The notes under the pieces are model-generated. The model saw only the letters and a program-made list of their open reading frames with translations. It did not search any database and was not told the origin of the DNA. A stretch of 64,000 nucleotides of DNA from Takakia lepidozioides (taxonomy: Eukaryota > Streptophyta > Takakiopsida > Takakiales > Takakiaceae), in assembly GCA_030704615.1 (NCBI GenBank), contig CM060734.1:60588042-60652041 (forward strand), in the 5' to 3' direction. The translations under genes were made by a program, and so were the position numbers. Positions 32,601 to 44,600 of this stretch are shown here, in pieces (position 1 is the first letter of the stretch; each line of letters begins with the position of its first letter).

Positions 32601-35600
32601 TCCAGCTCTTTGCTAAGGGATTCCACCTGCAGGTGGATGCTTGTCGTGAGGGGATCTGGGAGGCTCTTCTCTGTGAAGGTCTTCACTTCGCCTTCAAGTT
32701 TTGAAAGACGCGTATGTGTGGATTTGTCATTGAGATGTTTCGCCAGACCTTGAAGTTTGCTAGTGCACTCCTGAAGACAGGCTCGCAAAGCGCTGTCCTG
32801 AACTCGCATATTGTTCTCCAAGTCTGTGTCTCTGTCTGTCATGCGCTTCTGCCAATCTTTGTCCAAGGAAGTCATGCGATTCTGCCAATCTTTGTCCAAG
32901 GAATCCATGCGCCTTTCCCAATTTTTGTTAAGGGAAGCCATCCGCGTCTCCCAGTCTTTGTCTAGGGAAGCCAACCACTCCTACGAGTCACTGTTTTTTT
33001 CCAAGGTCAACTTTCTCTCTCGTTTCTCTCTCGCGCGCGCGCAGCAGCACGTCGGCGCTCGCGCGTCGGCGTTGCGCTCACGGGCGTTGGCGCGCTAGCG
33101 CCATCTCCACCACACCATGACGTCCAAACGCCAAAGGACGGCTGCCGACGAGGTAGACTACCCGTCTCCCTCACGTCGACCTGATTCCCCTCTGCTTCTT
33201 CTTCCTGCCCCTGTCTCTCATCAAGCCTCTCCTTTGCGTCAGTACTCCACAAGGAGTGCTGATGTTCAAACGCTTCGGGACTAAATCTCCATCTTACAAA
33301 CGAAATGCATCTCGGAGGACACTCTGCAGCAAGTGCTCGTTGCCCGTGACAATGATTTGGAGGAGCGGTTGGCTTCCCTAGACAAAGACTGGGAGACGCG
33401 GATGGCTTCCCTTAACAAAAATTGGGAAAAGCGCATGGATTCCTTGGACAAAGATTGGCAGAAACGCATGACTTCCTTGGACAAAGATTGGCAGAAGCGC
33501 ATGACAGATAGATACACAGACTTGGAGAACAATATGCGAGTTCAGGATAGCGTTTTGCGGGCCTCTCTTCAGGAGTGCACTAGCAAACTTCAAGGTCTGG
33601 CGAAACATCTCAATGACAAATCCACACATACGCGTCTTTCAAAACTTGAAGGCGAAGTGAAGACCTTCACAGAGAAGAGCCTCCCAGATCCCCTCACAGC
33701 AAGCATCCACCTGCAGGTGGAATCCCTAAGCAAAGAGCTGGAAACACACAGAACTGCGACGTCTACAATGGCTCGGGAGCTCCAAGCTCACAAGGCAGAG
33801 GCCTCCTCCTGGGCTAATATAGTTAAGGGGAGCACATCCAACAACAGTCCTCACTCTCTAGAGGAGACAGTCTCGGCTACCTTGCGAGAGGAACAGCAAC
33901 GGGCTTTCAAAGCCCTTAACATCAGGGTCACTGGGAAGCTAGGGGGCCTTGCTGAGGGGACCCTCTTGACGCTGCCACCAGCCTTATTCAGCAAAACCTT
34001 GCTCTCCCACGGGGCGCGAGTGGCATTGAAAGGGCTTGGCGTGCAGGATCTTCAGAGCACAAAGTCCTCTTCATTAGATTCAAGGACAAGGGTGCTCGGG
34101 ATAGAGTCCTCAGGCAGAGGCCTCAATTGAGAGGTCAGGGTATGTACCTCAACGATGACTTGACCCCTTTGCAATACAACGCCATGCGGGTGCAACTCTT
34201 GCAGGTTAAGCAAGCTCGAGCTCAAGGGCACTATGCCGTGTACCGAGATGGGAGGGTAATTGTCTGGGAGCACGAACGTCGGCCCTCTAGCTCTAAATAG
34301 GGGTTGGGGCACCATGAGACCAACGCACGCGCACATCTACACATTGGCTCATGGAACTGTAATGGCTCGTTGTGGAGCCACCCTCAAGGGCTTCTAGATA
34401 TTCTTTCCAAGTGTGATGTTCTTTTTCTCTTGGAAACTCATGCGTATGAAGGAAAGGACCCCCCTTTTATTCTCGGGTATAGCTTTCAGTCAGTGATTCG
34501 TCCACGTACAAGTCTCAAAGGATCTGGAGGTGTGGGTTGTTACTTTGCTGACTGGCTTCTCCCACTTATCTCCTTCCCATACAAAGACCCACTGGCAAGG
34601 TACATTTGGTGTCACATCAAAGGCTACAACATCCTGCTGGCGGGATGTTATTTTGCTCCGGCCGCATCTCCGCACAGCGGCCTACATATTCGAACAGATT
34701 CACCATATGTTCCATTGGAAGACGATATGGCCCATCTCCGTACCCCACAAACGGACATTTTCTTGGTTGGAGATTTCAACGCCCGTACAGGATCACTACA
34801 AGCCCCCACCTTCGACCACACAGATCCTCTACACATCCAACGCTCGCATACGGAATTGGAGAGGCAAAGTGCAGATTCCTCTTGCGAAATCACAAGTTAC
34901 GGTCACCATCTACTCAAGTTTTGTGAAACTCAGGGGCTGTCCATTTACAATGGAACAACCAACTTCAAATCCTCCAACCAGTTCACTTGCCACACGTACA
35001 AGGGCCAAAGCGTGGTTGACTATCTCTTGGGGAGCCCCAACAAGCCTGATAGAATAAGCTCCTTTTACATCACGAGGTACCCGGATTCTGATCACTCTTG
35101 CCTTTCCTTTGCATTTCCTTCCATCTCCCTCCCCGTGAGGATCCCCTCTGCGTCTCTTCCCTTACACCCACGTATCCACTTTAATACCCCTTTCTCTCAC
35201 TTACACGACGCCGAGCATGAAACATACCTAGCGTCAACCCTCCCTTCCATTCTACATCTATCATCTCCTAACGACAAGGCTACACATCTTACTCAAGCCC
35301 TTTGGGACTCAGCCCTGCGATCCTTTCCCGTCACCCTTCCATCTACCTCCTCACCCTTCTCCACTCGTCGTTACGCACCATTTTATGATGAGGAATGCAA
35401 GACTACTAGACGTCACATCAAATTTTTACTACTTGATACCAATTCTTCTCCAGAGTCCACTAATCTTGCTCTTAAGCACTATAAGTCCCTCATTAGATCC
35501 AAAAAGCAAGCCTACACTATCAAGTTGCAATCTTCTTTCCTTGCTAAAATCAGATTTTCTCCTCGATCTTTTTGGTCCCTCCTTAAACCTCATAGAGATC

Positions 35601-38600
35601 CCCCCCCAATCACTGACATTCATGTCTGGCATGAGTATGCACAGTCTTTGTACCATTCCCCAACCCAAACTCCTTCTCCTATAACCTCTAAACCCCTTCA
35701 CTTCTCTCTCTTTACTACAGCCAATGTCAGTAAGGCAATCAAGAAGCTGCAAAATGGCAGAGCGGTGGACATTTCAGGACTTCAGAGTGAATTCATCAAG
35801 CATGCTGCACCTACTTTAGCCCCTTTTATAGCTAACCTCTTCAATGAGGTGGTGCAACGGGGCTTTCCAACAGAGTGGACAAAGAGCATCATCCACCCAC
35901 TTTTTAAGAGCGGTGACAGGTTCGCACCGACAAACTATCGTACTATCATGGTGTCCTCATTACTTGCTAAACTGTTTGGGGCAGTAGTGGCCATGGAACT
36001 GGATGATTGGGCTGAGTACTCTCGCATTCGTGCTGAGGGACAGGCTGGTTTCCGTCGAAACCCATCCACTATTGACCACATCTTCACTCTTCAAGTTATG
36101 GTGGAAAGTGCACGCTATGACAAAAGAATGGTCTATGTTTGCTTCGTGGACTTTCACAAAGCCTTTGATTCAGTTCCTCGGGACCTTCTCTTCCAACGGC
36201 TCCATAGAGTGGAAGTCCCTCCAGACATCCTTTGTGCCATCTCTTCTATGTATGAGATTGTCACTGGCATGGTCAACGTCGCTGGTGAATTCTCAGCCGA
36301 GATCCACAGCAACATTGGAGTCAAACAGGGCTGCCCGCTTTCACCTACCCTGTTCGGGATCCACATTGACGCCTTGGAGAATTCCATATCAAAAAACCAT
36401 GGGGTTGGGGTCCCATTGGATGGGGGACCAACCCAATCAGATCTCCTCTATGCTGATGATGTTGCCCTTTTGGCACAATCCCCGGTCTTTCTGCAACGCC
36501 ATCTCAAAATTTTGGAACAGTTCTGCAAAGACTATGGGATGCAGGTCAATCTTAGCAAGACCAAGATCATGGTCTTCAATGGCCAGGCTGATCGTAGATT
36601 CATCTTCAACCAGCAGGAAATTGAGATTGTGAAATCATACCGGTACCTAGGTCTGGTTATCCACTCCCCCAAGTTTCACTTTGCAGCCACTGCCTTGGAC
36701 AGGTTGACTAAAGGTAAGGCGGCCTCCGTCCGCCTTCAGGCCAAATGCAAGCAAATACATCTGCGGCATCCCCGACCACAAAAGTGGCTGTTTGCTACCA
36801 TCTATGGTTGTGAGTTCTGGGCACCTGGTGTCCCTGTCTCCTGGTGGGAAAAGAATTTGGAACCATTACAGTCATCTTTTCTCCAAGCAATGCTTGGCGC
36901 CAGGAGCACAACTCCATCTCAGATCCTAGGTGCAGAGTTCGCATGTGTACATTGCAATCCGAGGCCCTCTTCAGGCTTACAATCTTTCTCCATAGATTGC
37001 AGGCCCTTCCACCCAAAGGGCTAGTGGCAAGGGCCCTCACAACATCTATGAGGCTCAAAGCTGCAGGTTTCAGGAACTCCTGGTATGCTCGAGTGGACAG
37101 TTTATTTCAACGTAACGGACTTTCTACTGCTTTCCTATTACCAATGAACCCAGATGAGGTGGACATCACATCCAGACATGACCGCAACAGACTCATTCGG
37201 AGATGACCCTGTGTACCAGCGGGTCATGACATGCTACCCAATCTCACGACAAAGCTCCACTTCTATCGAGAGACATTCTTGGTGCTCCGCGATGATAGAA
37301 TCTTGAGACCAAATTACCTTTCAGCACCCTTATCTTCTTCCCTCTTGAGGGCATTGGGGCGGTTCAGGGTGGGTTCCCACAACCTACGGATAGAGACTGG
37401 CAGATGGGAAAACCTGCAACGGGAGGACCGCCCATGTCCAGCTTGCATAGGGCGCAGCAAGGAAATTGAAACTGAAGAACACTTCTTCTTCTACTGCCCT
37501 CTATACTACGAGATCCGTGGGAGATTCCACTGTTTATTCAGTGGAACCCAAACTCTCACTGATGTCTTTCACTGTGAGGATCAAAAATGCGTGGCAGCCT
37601 ACCTACACGAGGCCTTCACCCTTAGACAATCGCTAGAACATTAATTGTGGTTTCTGGATTTGTTCCTCTCTCATATTTTCTTCCATTTTGTCCCATAAGC
37701 TCTACGAGCTTTCCGCGAACGTTATAAAGCACCATTTCATTTCATTTCATTTCTTCTCCACATTGCACAATGAAGTCCAAACAAGAGTAACCTGCAGAAT
37801 TACCCAATTGGGATAAAGGAAGCCTATGTGCACAATCTGTGGACTTGAGGTGAGAACATTTTCTGATGCAGGTGAAGTGGGCATCTTCCAGGGAGTAAAA
37901 GACTGTAACTGCACTTCTTTAGGCTCATTGCAATGCTCTAGACAATACTCTAAGATATGACCCTCCTTATGTCTGTATTCTGGGGCACGTTTTCTGGAGG
38001 CAAATCTGGAAGGGCAGCATCAACTGCAGAAAGGTAGGTGCCACCACTGGAGTGAGCCTCCCCTGATGGCAGCTGCCATCCCTCTCCCCACCCTCACCTC
38101 TTTCCTGGTCTGTTAAAATTTGGAGTGTAGCCTACATTGCCACAAGGTATGATAAGAAAGTCCAGGGGTAAAATCTCTTGCTGTCTTTTGCTCCGTAAAT
38201 CGCTGGATATTAAACCTTCTTTCTGTCTTACTTTGACTGAAAAATAACTAATGTGTAAATACCTACGATTACCCTTCATAGTTCATCATCTGTGACAAAC
38301 TCCGTCTTACGAGTAACACCCACAGGTGATGATGATCACATTTATCACGCTGAGGTCCTTATAAAACTACACACTCAAGGACTTCTGCCACATATTTACA
38401 TGCACAAAAACATACCTCCGACCGAAGGGAGAGCTGGGCCTCTTTGAAAAGACAAAACAACTCCTTCACCTGGACACACAATCACCATTGCACTCCATTC
38501 ATGCTCCCTTGCCCACTTCCTGAAAAGTCCTCAAGCAAAAAGCATGACTGTTGTTTCCTCAGTGAGTGAACAATCACACGAGCCCAAGTCTCAGCAAACT

Positions 38601-41600
38601 ATACCAAACTTCTGACAAATTGCCAGCTCAAACAGCACGTTTGTAGATGGCAGCTCCATCATTTACATGGATATGAAGTGAGCTATGTCACTAGATGTGG
38701 CCTTCCAAGAATAGATTGTAATAGAGAATATCCACCATTTTATGGTCTTCTTCATGTATATCTTACTAGTATCTCTCCCTCACTCTGTTCACACGCAGAG
38801 CTTTGACAAGGCGGATTGCTTAAAAAAATTGAATGAACCTGTTTCAAGTTTTCAATGGGAATGTTGTCAATTTCCCCTTGATCCGAAAGAAACGCCTGAA
38901 TCCTATCCCTAAGCTGAGCCTTCATCTCCTCCCTGCCACCCTAAACACTTCTGTTCATTGACAGACCCTATTGTTAATAGGCTCTGAGAGGGTTCATAGA
39001 CCTATAACCATGGTGGTATGCTGTTGCGAGTATGGTCTAAAGGGGTTGCTGGCAAGTGATCAATTTTGATGAAGTTGCCAAAGCTGCATCATGCCACAGG
39101 GCCCAGTAGCAGTCTCTTTTCTTCCAACACTTTTCCTTAAGGACATTCAGTCCCTCCCATTTTTTAATTTAAACTTTCAGACGTCCTTGCCATTGTGAAC
39201 AAAACTGCATCTCGCCCCTTTCTGTACAATGTTCCTTGTAATCACTATGATTGTTCTAAAGCCAAGAGGAAAGGGCTTTGAGGCACACCCAGAGGCTGTT
39301 AAAACATAAAGGCAAAATTAGTAGGATGATAGTTAATAACACTCCTCTTTCCTACACACATGACAGTAGCTGCAACAACAAATTGGAACTCATGTACTTC
39401 AGGTCTTCCGTGTTAGTTGAAAAATCCACATGACGTCAATAAAGAGGAGAACGTACGTCAAATCGTCATAGGAGATGTTAGGATGGCCAAAGAGAGCATC
39501 CTTAAGAGCCAACTCCTGCTTGAGGTCTGAAATCTCTCTCACATATCGCCTGCCAACCACCACCAGAAAATTTTTAAACTTCCTTAAACCCCCTGACCCT
39601 CTCACTCATTTGGGAATTTGAATCACCCCATTACAGCAGTTAACCAAAAGAGGAAATCCAAATGCGTGCCGAGTTCAACACTTGACAGTGCTCTTTCCCT
39701 CTCTTCTACACCCAAAAACTCTTTGTAACACACCAGTCACAAGATAGAACGCTAGAGGTGCAGCACTGGAGTCCACCACAAGCCCTCTAGCTTTCTGGTT
39801 GCACCAAAATTAGAACACATTAACAGAATGTACTCAAAAGATGCTTGCCCTAGCCTTGTGGCCTTAGATCATGTGCCCAGTTTGGCCGGAACAAGAGGCG
39901 AACACACTAAGACATTTAGAAAGAAGAAGAAAAGAAACTTTTTAACGTCCACAGGGGACCCTGACCTGAAGTAGAGGAGAAGCACTAGATGACCTCAAAC
40001 GCACCTTAGCAAGCCCAGAGAAGCCCACCCCAGCAGGCAAAGAAACACTCCAAGCCCAGACAGAGCAGGGAAGCGTGGTTGAATGAACCAGCTCAGAAAT
40101 TCTATGCCAGCGGAAGGCAGAGACCGTATTCACTCTCACAAGGTTCTTTATGTTGGGGGAAGAGGAAAGGTCGGGAACACCCCAGATCAAATTCATAGAA
40201 ACCAGAGGCCTCGACCTTGGTAAACCGTAGGCAGGGCCAGGGACAGAAGGAACACACATGCGACAACAGCCCAGGGGAGGGTGCTTGAGTAAACCAATTC
40301 CCAGGAATGGCAGCCAGGAGAGGAGCAAGCCACATACACCAGTAAGAGTCACCCATAACCAGCAGCAGCCAACCCAGACAGAACTGGATAGAGGAACCCA
40401 CACCAACTACAGCAGCCAGCAGCAGCCTTTACCATGACGAACGGTAAAGGCCAAGCAATGCAACCTACCAATGCAACCTACCACTACAACTTTCTCAAAC
40501 ACAAAGCAGCAAAAGAGACATGTAAGTTTGTTGGGAGTTCAGCAGGGTGCTAACTTGGACAATGTAAGCAACAAACACAAAAATATCTTATTTAACCAAT
40601 GAGGTAATCATTTGATCCTATCCTGACTTTTCCGGTAGCACTATCGCAAGGCAAACTCAAGTCACGACACCACCCACCAGTTGACTATGAGGAAAAGTTG
40701 ATACAAACCTATGCAAACAAAGGAAGTTGTGTTTGGTGAGTTGAAGATGTGGGCAAGAACCTTTCAGTGCTTGCATAGTCCATCTTCTTATTGATGACTG
40801 CAGTCGTTCTCAGAAACTTAACTCGTTGCGCAAACCTTAAACTACTAATCTGTCCATGTCACAGGGAGTTTGCTATATCTCTGTCAAGGTAATGAGAGAT
40901 TTTTCACCTTCTCTCTTGGCTGCAAGACTCGCTAAGACAAAGGGTGCCCCCACCTCCTGCCTCCTTACTAAATTTCAATCCACACCAAATTTTGGGTTCT
41001 TTTCTCTGTACATATTGTCCAACGTTCTAGATTTGTTCTAGATGTTCTAGACAGGAAACTTTCAAAACATATCCCCATATTGAAGCTCCAAGTCCCCTTA
41101 TTGAAGCTCCAAGTGTGCCAAAAACAGTAGTGGAATCCGTGGGAGCTGAGTTTTCAGATGGAGCTGGTCACAGCAGTAGAACCTATTCAGTTTCACGATA
41201 TCAACCTTCAAAACTATGTCTCTGCAATAACTACGTAGAAGTGACAATTACAGCCAAAACAGGAAAACTCGCAAGAGTGACCATCATCTCCCTCAAAGGT
41301 AATGTGGGGTTACCGTCTCATCCAAGAAGTAGTCTTCTGGCCATGCGCACACAATCAAAACTGTTTTGCAATTACCGCCCAGAGCATCTCTTAGCAGGGT
41401 AGTGAGACGGCTCTGTCGGAAAGGGACATAGTCTTGCCCTAGTCTTAGAGCATGTACCGCCTGCACCCATTATGTTTTCAAGCATACGTTTGATTCTAAT
41501 TGGTAGACCACTATCACAAGGTTGCACTTACTGGCACAAATCATGGAAAGAGCCAGAAACAATGGCCTTACACATGTACATGTAATCACAGTAACACCCA

Positions 41601-44600
41601 GAGACATATACCATGGTACCTATTTGAAGCTATTCAAGATCAAGCTACTTGCCCCACTGGATTTTCTGAAAGTCACCACTTGGCTCCTCAAATATTTTAC
41701 AAGGAAACTGGCTATGAAGCCCCAACCAGGATTCATCTCAGTTGGCAGGCATCAAGGCTGCTCCTTTTTCTAAGAGGTCTACATCTGTAGCTTCCCTAGC
41801 ATGTAGAAAAGTGCAAGGGGTGACCAAACAGGCAGCATGCAAGAAATGGATTGCAACATAATCTTGCATTCCCAATAAGATTCGTGGAATGTTCATCATG
41901 TGTCCATCATTTCCGGACGTTGCGATGCAAGTTGCAAGGATGCAAGTACCTGCTCAAGGAATGTGAGGGACTTATTGATAGCCACGGCATCCTTCTTGGT
42001 TTGGCCTCCAACATCTATTCCCTTTTTCAATCGTTCAGCACCAGCTAAATCTACAAGATTCAACTTTGCCACTGTCACATCCTGCAACGTCCTAACTCCC
42101 ACACGTCGCTCAATGTACAATGTGAGCACACAATGCGACCTGCTTGACATCTGCCAGCAGTAGAGATTGCAAAAGTTAACTTTCAACAATGGATCCATAA
42201 GTCTACTATCTATGATTAATACTTCTGTTGGAAGAGCCTTAAAAAGAGGTGTTGGTGATATGTGCCGAAAATCACTCCTACTCTCCATCAACAAACCTCC
42301 CTACAAATAAACTCTTCCTAAGGCAGAATTTCTTCGAGGTGCAACTTTCACGTAGCAGTCCCTAACCAGGAAAGCTGGTGGTGGGGAGGCTGTTTGTGGG
42401 GATGTTGAAAGTGCTGCCAAAGATATATACTGACATTCATGCTTGCACTACTAGAGGTGACCATCAAGAACCAGGATCCAATGTCCATGACCAGACAAAT
42501 AGGGTGTCTTAAGCAAAACCATGAAACCGTGAAACCAACAGAAATCAATGATTCTACAAGGCAGCAACTAAGTTACCACTAGTTGTTCTAATATAATAGC
42601 AAACCTGTCAGTCTTAGAGTTCAAAGACAAACATCTGTTTAAGTAGCAACTAAGTCTCCATGGTCCTTTGCCTACATTTGAAGATATTGTAGAGGATTGA
42701 ATAACAATGTGGCGACGATTTGTGTTTTGTTAGAGCATGCAAGGGGGCACCAACTGCAACTAAAAGTTCCTGACTCATAAATTTAACATGATTTTATCCA
42801 GTTTTTAATGTTGGGATGGTACTCTGAACTACCACTTGATCGTACTCCCCTAAATCATTTAAGGTGAGTGCTGAACTGAATTTTCAACATCAGAAACAAT
42901 ACAAACCTGATTGAGAGTGTGAGGAGCAAAAGATCTGTTTTTCTCGCCTTCGAAAAAGAGTCTCAGAGTTTCTTCTTCATTTTCAACTGTCACCTTGTTC
43001 AATCCCCTAATCTCTACGAGGCCATTCTCCTCCATAGCCATCAGGCAACCTGATGGTCCCTGGCCTTTTACTGGCAGAAGGTCATAAATGCCCTGCGTTG
43101 TGCTCAATCAGTTTAGGACCACACAAAGAATAAAGGAGAAAAGAAATAAGGAAAAAAGAAGAAAAGATGTCCAAAGATGTCCTGATATCCAAAGAAATGA
43201 AATGAAATGAAATGGCGCTTTCTAATGTCCACGGAAAGCTCAAAGAGCTTATGGGACAAAATGGAAAAAACAAGGGAGAGGAAACAAAACCAGAGCCAAA
43301 AAACAGCCGAAAAGCAACTACTGCTCGAAGAAAGAAGGAAATTAAATGAAATGGTACTTTATAAGGTCCGCGGAAAGCTAAAAGAGCTTATGGGACAAAA
43401 TGGAGAAAACAAGAGAGAGAAAACAAAACCAGTGCCAAAAAACAGCCCAAAAGCAACTACTGCTCAAGGGATTGTCTAAGGGTCAAGGCCTTGTGCAGGT
43501 AAGCTGCCAAGCATTTCTAATCCTCATAGTGGAAGACTTCAGTGAGAGATTGAGTTCCACGGAATAGACAGTGGAATCTCCCACGGATCTCATAATATAG
43601 AGGGCAGTAAAAGAAGTGTTCTTCAGTTTCAATTTCCTGGTTGTGCCCGGTGCAAGCTGTGCATAGGTGGTCTTCCCGTTGCAGGTTTTCCCATCTACCA
43701 GTCTCTATCTGTAGACTGTGGGAGCCCACCCTGAACCGCCCCATGCCCTCAGGAGGGAAGGAGATAAAGGCCCCGAAAGGTGAATGGGCCGCTAGATTCT
43801 ATCATCACGGAGAACCAAGAATGTCTCTTGATAGAAATGGAGTTTTGTTGTGAGATTGGGTAGTTTCCAAGTTCTCCTGACATGTAGTTCCATAAGTTCC
43901 CTTCTAATGAGTCTGTTGCGATCCTGTTTGGATGTGATTTCCACCCCTTCTGGATTTTGTGGCAATAGCAAAGCAATAGAGAGTCCATTGCCCTAAAAAA
44001 ATCTGCACACTCGAGCATACCGGGAGTGCTTGAAACCTGCTGTGTCGAGCCTCATAGGTGTTGCGAGGGCTCTTGCCACGAGCCCCTTGGGTGGGAGGGG
44101 CTTGTAACCTCTTAAGAAAGATTGTAAGCCAGAAGAGGGCCTCGGTTTGAAGTGGCACGCATGCAAACTCTGCACATCATTGAAAACCATGATCTTAGTT
44201 TTGCTAAGATTGACTTGCAACCCATAGTCTTTGGAGAACTCTTCCAGGATGCGAAGATGGCGTTGCAGGAAGACAGGAGATTGTGCCAAGAGGGCCACAT
44301 CATCAGCATAGAGGAGATCTGATTGCGTTGGTCCACCATCCAACGGCACCCCAACTCCATGGTTTATTGAGATGTAACCCTCCAAAGCGTCAATGTAGAT
44401 CCCGAAAAGGGTAGGTGAGAGGGGGCAGCCCTGTTTGACCCCAATGTTGCTATGCACCTCTGCTGATAGTTCCCCCGCGATGTTGAACATGCCAATGACA
44501 ATCTCATACATGGAAAAGATGGCATATAGGATGTCCGGAGGAACTCCCACACTACTGCCCCAAACAGTTTAGCCAGTAACAAAGACACCATAATTGAGTG

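Larger units (their letters stand above)
32995..37755 (+). mobile_element. Near-complete two-ORF LINE retrotransposon in kinesin-9 intron 11
   Basis: It has a GC-rich leader (GCGCGCGC and CGTCGGCG runs, about 33010-33110), ORF1, ORF2 and a tail of (ATTTC)n repeats at 37735-37752. It lies opposite in orientation to kinesin-9. Both ORFs carry breaks, so this copy is inactive, but the low decay and several nearly identical tails elsewhere in the window point to recent activity of the family. I could not identify a target-site duplication, partly because the inverted ORF1 fragment abuts the 5' end. Confidence 0.88.

Noticed and set aside
34490-36632. Alternative open frames inside LINE ORF2
   Set aside because: The ORF2 frame carries all endonuclease and reverse-transcriptase motifs; the rest are shadows.
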